Origin: Primula veris
Lineage: Eukaryota > Streptophyta > Magnoliopsida > Ericales > Primulaceae
DNA: 64,000 bases
Direction: 5' to 3'
Assembly (NCBI GenBank): GCA_963682055.1
Contig: OY821745.1
Coordinates: 19,093,342 to 19,157,341 of the forward strand
A program made the translations under genes and the position numbers. Below, piece by piece: positions 24,666-34,400 of this stretch (position 1 is its first letter; the number at the start of each line of letters is the position of its first letter). The notes beneath the pieces were generated by a model that worked only from the letters and a program-made list of their open reading frames with translations, was not told the DNA's origin and searched no databases.

Positions 24666-25346
24666 ACCCCCCACCCCAAAAAAAAAAAAAAAATTGATGA
24701 TAAAGTAAATTTTTTATTTGTATTTTGATTAAACTCTTCAAAACTTAGCAATCGGCCGCCCTATATTACGAGGAAAAAAAAACCTCATAAATATGGTACG
24801 GAAAAATCATATATAGAATTCGGCCTCTCCCATTCTACCATTCTGGTTCCGTCACTGATCAAAGCCCGTCAGGCAAATAAACCCTACACTGGCCACAATG
24901 GGTCGTGCCGACTAACAATGACCTAAAATTGTTACTATACAACTGAAATAAATAGCAATTAAACTAAATAATGATAGTTAAATATACCTGAACTCCGACT
25001 GTGTTTTGGGCAGTAACGGCAGTGATAACAGTAGAGCAGTAAACGCCACGCGCCGCACAAGTCTTGATATCAGCTTGGATTCCCGCTCCTGCACCCGAAT
25101 CCGAACCAGCGACCGACAACACATGGGGAATCTTTGATACGGAACTTTCATGCATCGCTTTAATACTGGTTTTCCTGAGGAGCCCTAAATGTAGGGGACA
25201 GTTCTGAGAAAACTATTAAAAAAAGGAAATTATTAGAGAAAAAGAGTGGGTATAGGAATTAATTAAGAAGAGTGATGGGAAATGAAAAATGAGACCTTTG
25301 AATATGAGAGGGTGAAGGGGGTTGAATGGAATTTGAAGCTACTCAT
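17384..25346 (-). CDS. TH1: Bifunctional HMP-phosphate kinase / thiamine-phosphate synthase, plastid
   Basis: Ten exons on the minus strand join in frame to 540 aa: 25296-25346, 24988-25212, 23043-23117, 22040-22115, 21884-21959, 21271-21405, 20233-20297, 20018-20145, 18519-18775 and 17384-17918. The N-terminal ThiD domain shows [15 protein letters not shown] (51-65), [21 protein letters not shown] and the anion-hole/catalytic motif HGTGCT (C256). The C-terminal ThiE domain shows [53 protein letters not shown] and PVVAIGGI. The enzyme phosphorylates hydroxymethylpyrimidine phosphate and couples HMP-PP to thiazole phosphate, giving thiamine monophosphate in plastids. The start at 25346 is chosen because an 83-nt intron (25213-25295) with pyrimidine tract and AG joins a Ser/Phe-rich leader in frame to residues before Met37. 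The introns hold a MITE, a dispersed repeat and a poly-C tract. Confidence 0.95.
18945..19163. mobile_element. MITE family A, copy 2 (TH1 intron 9)
   Basis: The left end AACAGATTTTTTGGTC and right end AAAAAATCTGTTGCCAAAC are inverted. The interior shares TTCAGCATAAAAATCAGAT and CAGATTTTAAAAATCTGTTTT with copies 1 and 3. This copy shows the least degraded right end. Confidence 0.75.
19659..19690. repeat. Short tandem repeat in TH1 intron 9
   Basis: TTATACC is repeated in a run of about three near-identical 10-bp units (CTTATACCTTATACCTTATA). It is a microsatellite-scale feature only. Confidence 0.8.
23770..24080. repeat. Dispersed repeat, copy 2 (TH1 intron 2)
   Basis: It shares ordered blocks with 3480-3900, including CACTATGTGAT and TTTAACACCGGTCC. 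The similarity is partial, which suggests an old family. Confidence 0.5.
24459..24985. repeat. Direct repeats flanking a poly-C/poly-A tract in TH1 intron 2
   Basis: A block of about 90 bp with ACTAACAATGACC and AGCAATTAAACTAAATAAT occurs near 24480-24570 and again near 24892-24980, a spacing of about 410 bp. CGGCC-C-CCCTTTTAG/CATTCTA blocks also recur near 24290 and 24822. Between them lies a 31-base run of C (24635-24665), two shorter C runs and a 16-base A run. The right copy abuts the exon 2 donor. In the TH1 transcript the run is poly-G. Confidence 0.8.
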
Positions 25347-28300
25347 GATGCTCAAAATAACAAACAGGCTGCTCTTTTCTTTTTTTTCTCGATGAGGAGC
25401 ACTAAAATTTCACTATTTCAAAAGGGGGAATTGATACGTGTTTGATGCATAGTAAATATTATGTTTATCCGAAAACACGTTTCGAAGACGGACTCTTTCA
25501 AAAAATTTAGTGAAAACGTTTTGAAAACTTAAGCAAAACATTTTTAAAAAGAGGCGGAAAAGGTACTTTTTCAAAATAATGTTTCGGAAATTTAAACAAA
25601 ATATTTTTAAAATCTTAAATTATATTTCACGGAAACTTCAATAAAATATTTAAAAAACTTCTACGATACTAATTTTTGAATAAAAGTGAAAAAGTACATT
25701 TAAAATATAATGAAATTAAATTAATAAAAGAGCATATATAAGTTATTTTAATAAATTATCTCTTAAATCATAAGAATTTAACTCATTGTTCACTGTATTA
25801 TCGTATTATTTATAAAATTTGGAGTATTTCATAAATATTTACTACATGTTATACTTTAAATTTTTAATTATGTTGACGTTTCCCGTTTCACATTAAAAAT
25901 TAGCTTGCGTTTTCCGTTTTCCGCTTCCCGTTTCCTGTATTGTTTTCCGCTTTCGCTTCCTAACTTAGTAACTATGGTTTGGTGTGGTATATAAACATTA
26001 TACATCCTATATGTTCATCATATCATCATCACTAATAATAGTCTTGAAACCAAAAGCGCCAAACTATTGTACACACATATTACACTAGCATAACAAGCAC
26101 AATAACAAATAAACACACCAATAACCCGAACAATACAAGGGTGACAAACAATCAACACATGCAAAAAACACATTACATCGCACACCACACTATTAAAAAG
26201 GACATGAAAGCAATAAAATTTGAGCTAAATTGACAAAATTTAGAAAATAAAGATATAAATTACGAAAATTCTATAGTTCTCTCCATAACTTTCATGAGAC
26301 AAGAAAAGAACGCATGTTTTTCATTATATAGTAGTAAAATTGCATGTTTACACATATAAGACTGCACACTTACACAATTAAGCATGCGGATATATGTATT
26401 TACTTAAAATCAATAGGTAATAGTTGGGTCCACTGAAATTAAATAAATTTAATTAACAATTCAAAATAAATAAACAAATAATTATACGAAATCGAAAAAA
26501 AACCTTCTAAGTAAGGTAATCATTATTCTTATGTCATGAATGGCACAACACCACCAATTTCATTTGTTACATAAACAATAATAGCTAACACATTCATGTA
26601 TGCAAAGTATGTACTATATAGTAATCGAAACATGCCAAAAACCAACCTTAATGATGATAATTAGTAGGCCAATAACTGGGCAAACCAACTGTCCTCCAAT
26701 GCTCTCAACAAATATCAATAATAGATTTTCCACTACAATTCACAATGACAGGTTAAGTAAATTTGATTATTTTTTTCTATTTTTTTTCTTGAATTTTCAA
26801 TAATCACCCTCTTAGTCAAAATTACTAATCATAAGCTATAGAGACATCTATCTTAGTAAGAAATTATATCACAATACCTTTTCATATTTTTTTTGTATTA
26901 TCGTCTCATCGGGTTTATAGTTTGAATATATCTAATAATTTTTAAACACAATTATTCACCGTATATAAACACATACAAAATACAAACACTACAATCATTA
27001 AGCACCACGTTAATGTCATTTCATTCCAAGTCTATATTAGTCCATAATATAATATAATATAGATTCGGCCAGTCTAATAACATGTAATTTGCAAAATTAG
27101 CCGAGAAATAACCACGCAAAAATTAGTGCAACAACCAAAATCAATAATAATATTTCAAAAATTAGCAATGCAGTGAAACATACATTGCGTCTGAACTTAC
27201 ATTTCTCTTTAAATAACAAACTACCCAGAAAATTTATTGAAGCGTCCAATAGCCAAGCAAACAAATTAGTCCATACAATATAGATGAATTGGATGAATTG
27301 GCCTACATCTATAAAACAATAATATAATATATTAAGACATTTTAATCAACTAAACATGATAATGCAACTAACCACAAGTAATCTCAATACAGTTCCAACA
27401 CAACTGTTTGTCACAAATATTTAGTTATAACAATAACTTACAATCATCAAATCCCAATTCAATAACAATATTTGTTATGTCACCAACTTCACAGCATTGT
27501 ACATTTATGAAATTATAACCAAAAATAAAAACGCATCACTTTTCATAGCAATCATAGCATGAGCCCGTCCCAAACATATTAATTGATTTGCACAAGTAAC
27601 TAAGTCATGATTATAATCCCTAACATAGGTTGATTTATACAACACCAATATTCAAATAACAATATATCTAAAAATTTAAAAACATCATACGTACATATTT
27701 TTATTCATGGATCATATTGTGATTATGCCACTACTTACAAAACTATTACTGCAAAATTTAGAATTATTAAGAAAACTAACAACTTTCTTTTTAAGGATAA
27801 CTAATTTTTTTTTCAAATGAATAATCCAAATAACGAGTAAATACCCCAGTACGTTTTTAGCTAAACGTGAAAAGAAACAATACTAACTCGAAATTCAAAC
27901 AATAATAGTGATAACTCGACCCCTAAAAAATGGCAATGTGACACTACATAAGTTAACCAAATTGCATAGTATTAAAAGTAAAATAAAATAAATCTAAACG
28001 ATTATATGTGCCAAGCCAACTACAGAAGTTTCACTTGTTAACATATTTACTTCTAACAATAAAACCATAAATTCAACCAATGAACTAAATGTTCCACAAC
28101 TAGTAGCACAAACCGAATATATTAACAAAAAAAACATCATCGTAAAACTTAATACAAAGATTCAAAACGAAAATAAATAGTGACAATTGGATGAACCAAA
28201 TTCAGCCACACATAAATAAGAATAAGTATGCATTTACATAAGTAGGGACATACATCCTAAAATAAAAAAATAAAGCACACTTGATAAGTAAAGGTCAGCC

Positions 28301-28484
28301 ATTGGTTTTTAGAACTATATACGCACATCTAGATATCAAACAAAATTATACAATACAAAAAAGAAGAATTTATAACCAAACTGATAATTCTCGAACAGAG
28401 AAAATTCACCATCACATCCACGCCTCTAAATCCAGTGTGTGCATATCCTACCCAACAAGCCATTAGGGTAATCGAAACCCAATT
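25347..28484. other. AT-rich non-coding DNA upstream of TH1
   Basis: The proximal part must hold the TH1 promoter and leader, but no clear TATA box was singled out. From about 25.7 to 28.5 kb the sequence is extremely AT-rich with no open frame over 70 codons. It lies on the internal side of the primer-binding site at 28485-28497, so part may be the non-coding interior of a minus-strand LTR element. No 3' LTR was located. Confidence 0.5.
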
Positions 28485-28497
28485 AGCTCTGATACCA
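28485..28497 (-). other. Retrotransposon primer-binding site (initiator Met tRNA type)
   Basis: The minus strand reads TGGTATCAGAGCT, the standard plant PBS complementary to the 3' end of initiator tRNA-Met. It lies three bases inside the LTR terminus ...GGGCGTGACA (plus-strand TGTCACGCCC at 28501). This fixes the orientation: the LTR lies to the right and the internal region to the left. Confidence 0.85.
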
Positions 28498-29318
28498 AGT
28501 TGTCACGCCCCGATTTTATGAGAATTCGAGTTGTGAATTTAAATAAACGTGTTTTAAAATAAAAGGAAAATAAACGTACATTACACCACATTTTAAGGAA
28601 GAACTAAATCAAAACATAAAAATCGCTAGCCGAATCATGAGTTATTTATAAAATCATAGTCAAAACGTTTGAAGAAAAACTACACATTCGATGATCGTAT
28701 CAATCATCAACGTGAAATAAATAAGTTATAAAACCAATAAACAACAAATAGAAATTTCGGCACAACCTTTACGTTTTTCTTTATTTCAATCAAACAAAAA
28801 CTGCTCATAAAAACTATTCAACCACAAGAGATTTGCCAACGCGATATCATAAAACTCAACAATGGTAAAACGCTATTGTTAAATAATAATTCGCCATATA
28901 CAAATACAATATCAATGGTTGTTTTAAATGAAACAAGTAACACTGAGTTGTCTAAAATTCAAAATCTAGCGTGCTCAAAGTTAAGGGTGTATACATATTA
29001 ACCAATCTCACGAGCAATCAACTCTAAGCGTCTTCATATCTAGGTGCACAAGTACATCGATAAGGAACAAAATGTACAGAAAAAGTAAAGGAGGTAAGAA
29101 AACAATCTTCACTTTAAATAAATGGGCACACACAACCTAGCAGCTATATATCTATCTCAACAAATGTAATAAGTACATGCTATAGCCGAATACAAATAAT
29201 ATCATAGGCAACCACACGAACAATTAATGATAATTACTGAAATCACTTCATCATCACAATAACAAATATCATCAGTAACCACATCTCAAAGTCATTACCA
29301 CTAATTCACAAGGATAAC

Positions 29319-30539
29319 TATTAGGACCAGATTTCTGGTCTAAATTCTATTTGTTGTCTAATGGTTTTCACTAAATAATCCTATCTGTTTATTATGAACT
29401 AAGATAGAGTTGATAGGTTTCAAGAAATGTTGCAACCTCAGTTACAACCTATTAAGACAAGTGTTGATAGGTTTCAAGTAATGTTGCAACCTCAGTTGCA
29501 ACCTGCTAAGACAGCGTTGATGGTTTCAAGTAATGTTGCAACCTCAGTTGCAACCACAGTTCCAACCTGCTGTTCTGCAGGACTCTGTCTTGTTCTGTAA
29601 ATCTGCATAACTATTCTTTAATGATAATTATTTGTTTTAAAAGTATGCAGGATATATTCTCATATGATCCTAAAGATTTAGTATGCGTTTATTGAGAATA
29701 TCAAAGTGGTAAGGAAAGATTTCCTAAAAGATATAAAGAGATTAGTTATGTTTCCTTTACATAGATAAATCTATATCTCTATTCTTATGCAAATCCTTAT
29801 CACTTGTTTCAATCTTTGTTCCTTATCAATTCAGTATGATATGTTTAAGATTGAATGAAATATGGAGTTAATGTTTCATATGTATATTTAAAGATATTAT
29901 CTTTAAAAGATATTGTCTTTTTATATGTTTCCTTGTTATAGGAAAAGACTAACTCCTACTATCAATCTTGTTATTAAACAGGTATCAACCAATGATAATT
30001 GGAGTTAATCCACGCTGAAGAATCACGTAATGCTTGGAAAGATTGAAGCCAATCAATAAAGTCAAAAACAATCACAAAAGACATTGAAAATAGAAGATTG
30101 TTTTTACTTGCTTATATAGTTGATAACTTAGCTTGTAAAAGTTTGTGTGTTCTAAATTCTAAAGAACCCATTCTTGAGAGAATACACGGTGAGCTTTAAA
30201 AAGAAAACAATGGTTGGATGCCATTGATTTATAAGTGATAGTTATAGAGTAGGAGCAATATAGAGATAGGCAGAAAAACCTAGAGAGAGTCTGAGAGTTT
30301 TTCATTAAGACTTGAATCCTATATTGTAAGCTTTTTATAATATCATAATCTGGGTAAGTGCCCCGGAGACGTAGCCTATTTAGGTGAACTCCGTTGTTAA
30401 ATGTGCGTGTGATTTATTTCAAGTACATTTAACTTTATTCAGTTCTGTCCATTATTTTTACTTAGGTTCCAACTGTGGTTACAACATCACTTGGAACCTA
30501 ACTGCAAAACTGCAACTAGAACAGTGGATTGGAATTTCA
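29319..30539 (+). mobile_element. Solo LTR (Copia-like) with 5-bp target duplication
   Basis: The 1221-bp unit is flanked by ATAAC on both sides (29314-29318 and 30540-30544). It begins TATTAGGACCAG (expected TG, mutated) and ends TTTCA. It has a TATA-like TTATATAG near 30113. The stretch AAGTGCCCCGGAGACGTAG near 30356 resembles the R/U5 part of plant Copia LTRs. No internal region or second LTR is present, so it arose by recombination between LTRs. Confidence 0.8.
29411..29575 (+). repeat. 54-bp tandem repeat within the solo LTR
   Basis: Two full units and a partial one start at 29411, 29465 and 29518. Each contains GATAGGTTTCAAG and TGTTGCAACCTCAGTTGCAA followed by ACC. The inner CAGTTGCAACC motif is itself duplicated. 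Confidence 0.85.
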
Positions 30540-30717
30540 ATAACACATATAAGATATTTAAAAGACTAAACATGCACACTTCAGCAACACACTTCGGACG
30601 AAGGATCACGTCTTAGGACCTTTTTGTGCAATAAGACCCCCACCCAGTTAGACGGAGCACCGCGTCTAATTAGAGCTAACCTCAAGTTAACTGATATTTC
30701 TCTTTCTTAAGTTCACA

Positions 30718-30916
30718 CTATAGGTAACACACATCTATAGTCCAATCTAGGTAACACACGTCTACATCTCACCGTAGGTAACACACGTTTACGGTACACA
30801 CACAATTGTAGGAAACTCATCTACAACTTTTTAGAGAAATATCATCTACAGTTTACACACACACACATAGTTGTAGGAAAGTTATGTACAACTCACTATA
30901 GGAACCCCATCTATAG
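30718..30916. repeat. Array of short hairpins with covarying stems
   Basis: At least five small inverted repeats follow one another: CTATAG/CTATAG (30718, 30735), ACCGTA/TACGGT (30771, 30790), TTGTAG/CTACAA (30806, 30821), AGTTGTA/TACAACT (30869, 30887) and CTATAG/CTATAG (30896, 30911). Loops are 9-13 bases, of two kinds: GTAACACACAT-like and GAA----CAT-like. A sixth, imperfect one lies near 30747-30767. The stem sequences differ while pairing is kept. Confidence 0.8.
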
Positions 30917-31504
30917 TTTACACACGTGCGCACACACACATTCATTTTAATACTCAAAATAAATATAAATCAATAAATCAACACATAACACTTTATGTCA
31001 ACCCATCGAAATTAACACATTCATTGTCCAATTCAATTCAAAAAGCAATAAAGTGTCACATCAACATCAGTAAAACAATGGTCACAAGCATAATAACATG
31101 AATTAGGTACATAAACACAATTATAATCAACTTTTAAAGATGAAATCAATTTTATTAAATAACACATTCGCTAAAACAACTTGTCACTTATCTAGATACA
31201 TAACATAATAATATAGTCAAGCAATTAAGTCAACAAACGAAATCATTAAGCTAGTTAAAGTTTACATTGGTTTCTTCCCCTTACCGAAACAAACCAGAGC
31301 TTGTTTGTCAAAACCCTCCAAACTCGAGCCGAGCAACCCACCAATCGACATTGCCAAATCTGGACAGCCTACTAACGTTCCTTAAATAGTCCACAATTAG
31401 ATAGAGCTCGAAGAGAAGGTTAAGAACATGTGTTTAATTATAAAAAACGGACATCCAATGACACCCTATGACCGCAAAAGATGTCAAATCTTGCCAAAGC
31501 GACT

Positions 31505-31704
31505 NNNNNNNNNNNNNNNNNNNNNNNNNNNNNNNNNNNNNNNNNNNNNNNNNNNNNNNNNNNNNNNNNNNNNNNNNNNNNNNNNNNNNNNNNNNNNNNN
31601 NNNNNNNNNNNNNNNNNNNNNNNNNNNNNNNNNNNNNNNNNNNNNNNNNNNNNNNNNNNNNNNNNNNNNNNNNNNNNNNNNNNNNNNNNNNNNNNNNNNN
31701 NNNN
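31505..31704. other. Assembly gap (200 N)
   Basis: Exactly 200 N, a conventional placeholder length, so the true size is unknown. The sequence to the left belongs to the LTR region and that to the right is inside LINE ORF1. The LINE 5' end and the LTR right border are lost in it. Confidence 0.99.
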
Positions 31705-32914
31705 GCATGCTAATTTCAACGTAGGACACTTTGATAATAAGCATATAATGATAAGATGTTTCCACGAAGACGATTTTCAGAGACTTTGGATGAGAAATTT
31801 ATGGTATATAGACCAATCACCTATGAGAACGTTTAAGTGGACCTACGACTTTGATCCAGATTATGAATCGCCGGTTGCGCTAGTGTGGATTACTTTACCT
31901 AAACTACCTTACATCTATATAATATGACTAGTATTTTTTTCTATTGGTAGTGCTTTTGGAGTCCGCTTATAGGGTTGATGAAATGACCTCTAAGCTTTTA
32001 AGGCCGGTAAAGGCTCGTATTTGTGTGGAAGTGGACCTAACTAAAGATCTAGTGGAAATAGTCCGTATAGGGTATGAGGAGAAGGAGGGTTTCTGGCAGT
32101 ATGGTGAGTATGAAGATCTTCCTAGTTATTGTCTATACTGTTCAAAATTGGGGTATAAAAAAGATAAATGCATTTTTAAAGAAAAAGAGAAAGATAAGAG
32201 GGATAATAAGGAAAAAGAAAGCAACAACCCAGAAAAGCAAAAAGAAAAAGCAACAATGCAAAGGCAACAGATACACAATCAAAAGCGAACTTTTCCACAG
32301 GACAAATTATATAGAACCAAAGCAAATCCTCACAATCTTCGAATTGAAAAAAAAAAGAGTGGAAAGTACTAAAGACTGGATAAGCAAGACATTTTCAAAG
32401 CCTGCAGAAAATAGATAAGACAATAAGAAAAAAAGTGAATAATGAGCATATTCAAGTTGATGCTATAGAGATTGATGGTGATCAAGAAGAGGAAATTGTG
32501 ATAAGTGACAATGCAACAACAGTAGAAGAATATAAACCTGTTGATATTGAAGATGGTGAGATTCCTATTACAGCAAGTACAACAATATCCAGTCCTGGTG
32601 CTGAAATTGATGAGGAGACTATACAACAAAATGATAATGAGGATACTACTGAAATAGAGAAAGTTAATGACAGACAATTGGTATTAGTCTTACCAAGATT
32701 TGAGGAGCATGTTTTCACCGAGTCCACCATTCAAGACAACTTAGACAAGCTCAACTTATCTCCAAGGAAATCACCAGAATTGCAACATGACAAAGAAGAA
32801 TGGTTAGTGGTGCAATATAAGAATGATAAAGATAAAGTTTTGCTCAAAGGAAAAAGTCAGAGTCAAATGGCACTAAGTTCTTCTGTAAAGACCACTAGAA
32901 AGGTTTATAAATGA
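31705..32914 (+). pseudogene. LINE ORF1 (DUF4283 plus CCHC zinc knuckle), broken
   Basis: The fragment after the gap reads GHFDNKHIMIRCFHEDDFQR and FKWTYDFDPDYESP, the DUF4283 pattern of plant LINE ORF1 proteins. A frameshift near 31920 leads to a second part with GYEEKEGFWQYGEYEDLPSY followed by the knuckle CLYCSKLGYKKDKC, where the usual His is Tyr. A Lys/Glu-rich linker and an acidic C-terminal part (32435-32914) follow. The last codons overlap the ORF2 start (ATGA, 32911-32914). ORF1 proteins bind the LINE RNA. Confidence 0.85.
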
Positions 32915-33393
32915 TTAATCTAGTTATTTGGAATTTGAGAGAGATCTCAACTAAAGATACAATTAGAAGAGTGAAAAGTCTTTGTTTTCAATATAAGTTT
33001 CCAATTCTAGTTTGTCTAGAGCCTATGGTTTCATCTGATCAAGCTGAAGGTTTTAGAAGAAAGTTTGGTTTTGATAAGGTGTTGGTTCATTCTTTTAACA
33101 AGATTTGAGCTTTCTATTATGAAAATGTTGAGCTCAATATTGAAAGTGAGATTAATCAATGTATTAAGAGATAATTAATGTTAAGCGTATTCAACTTTCA
33201 GCTCATTTCGATTTACTATACTCAACTATCAACGTTTTGATTTAGTATACTGTACTAAATGAAAACTTTCGATTTAGTATATTCCGTCCAAATTGACCGT
33301 TAAATAGTGACGTCAGCTAACGTTTTCAGTTAAGTTGAAGGGCAAAATGCTCTTTTTACCTACTAAATTAACTAAAAAAAAAAAAACAGCAGC

Positions 33394-33456
33394 CCATGGG
33401 ACTTGAACCCTTGTCTGTTTAATAAAGTGGAAGATTCTTAACCGCTTGGCCACCAA
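33394..33456 (-). other. tRNA-like sequence in left arm of the foldback element
   Basis: On the minus strand it reads TGGCCAAGCGG (A-box-like, 33442-33452), and 42-44 bases on GGGTTCAAGTCCC (B-box-like, 33398-33410). This is the internal RNA polymerase III promoter arrangement of tRNA genes. I could not fold a complete cloverleaf by eye, so I do not call a tRNA gene. Confidence 0.6.
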
Positions 33457-33478
33457 TACTTCTATTGTAATAACAGCG

Positions 33479-33523
<45 letters not shown>

Positions 33524-34337
33524 CTATCTGTGTATAGATGTGTATGTATAACTTTGGGACTGATTTCGTAAATTTTAGAAAATTCAAATTTTATGTTTGT
33601 TTAATTTTGGCCCTTACATTTTCAAAAAAATAGTTTAAAATTACAACAAAATAAAAAAAAACACAAAAAAATATAAAAATCACAAAAAAAATAACAAAAA
33701 TAACAAAAAATTATAAAAAAAATTATAAAAAAAATTATAAAAATCACAAAAATTCATAAAAAAATATAAAAAATCACAAAAAATCAAAAAAATTATAAAA
33801 ATCACAAAAAAATTATAAAAATCACAAAAAAATATAAAAAATTATAAAAATCACAAAAAATCAAAAAAAAAAATTTATAATTTTTTTTGTTTTTTTTGAT
33901 TTTTTGTGATTTTTTTATAATCACGGAAAATATTTTTTTGTGATTTTTATAATTTTTTGATTTTTTGTGATCTTTATAATTTTTTGTGATTTTTATACTT
34001 TTTTTTTATTTTTTGTGATTTTTTGTGATTTTTATAATTTTTTATATTTTTTTATGAATTTTTGTGATTTTTATAATTTTTTTATATTTTTTTGTTATTT
34101 TTGTTATTTTTTATATTTTTTTTCTGATTTTTATAATTTTTATAGTTTTTTTGTGTTTTTTTTATTTTGTTGTAATTTTAAACTATTTTTTTGAAAATGT
34201 AAGGACCGAAATGAAACAAATATAAAATTTGAATTTTCTAAAATTTACGAAATCAGTCCCAAAGTGTATATATATACATCTATACACAGATATAGTATAT
34301 ATATATATATATAACGCTATTATTATAATAGAAGTAT

Positions 34338-34400
34338 TGGTGGCCAAGTGGTTAATAATCTTCCACTTTATTAAACAGATCAGGGTTTGAGTCCCATGGG
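34338..34400 (+). other. tRNA-like sequence in right arm of the foldback element
   Basis: The plus strand reads TGGCCAAGTGG (34341-34351) and GGGTTTGAGTCCC (34383-34395), the mirror copy of the left arm. A and B boxes start 42 bases apart, close to tRNA spacing. The B-box C-to-T change weakens it relative to the left arm. Both copies point outward from the element centre. Confidence 0.6.

Larger units (their letters stand above)
28501..31504 (-). mobile_element. Long LTR of a minus-strand retrotransposon, interrupted by a solo LTR and the gap
   Basis: The left border TGTCACGCCCCG abuts the PBS at 28485-28497. Terminal GGGGCGTGACA is typical of Ty3/Gypsy LTRs, but no coding domain is attached here, so the family is inferred. 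The right border was not found before the N run. If the nested 1.2-kb solo LTR is removed, the remaining LTR sequence is about 1.8 kb or more. It contains the hairpin array at 30718-30916 and no open frame. Confidence 0.55.

Noticed and set aside
24548..24751. Glycine-rich open frame on the minus strand
   Set aside because: The Gly run is the translation of the poly-C tract in TH1 intron 2.
17384..25346. Possible thiamine pyrophosphate riboswitch in TH1
   Set aside because: In plants the known TPP riboswitch is in THIC 3' UTRs. I saw no CUGAGA-type core in the TH1 UTR regions.
30718..30916. CRISPR-like array
   Set aside because: Repeats are short, palindromic and diverged, without uniform spacers, and the DNA is from a plant nuclear genome.
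31428..31927. Open frames of up to 148 aa spanning the gap
   Set aside because: Most of the length is N. Only the part right of 31705 is real and belongs to LINE ORF1.
33394..33456. A genuine tRNA gene
   Set aside because: Only A- and B-box-like sequences are clear. I could not pair acceptor and anticodon stems by eye, and the copies sit inside transposon arms.
33967..34194. Open frame rich in Phe/Tyr/Asp in plus strand
   Set aside because: It is the A/T-rich palindromic core of the MULE derivative (repeated TTTTTGTGATTTTTATAA), not a protein gene.
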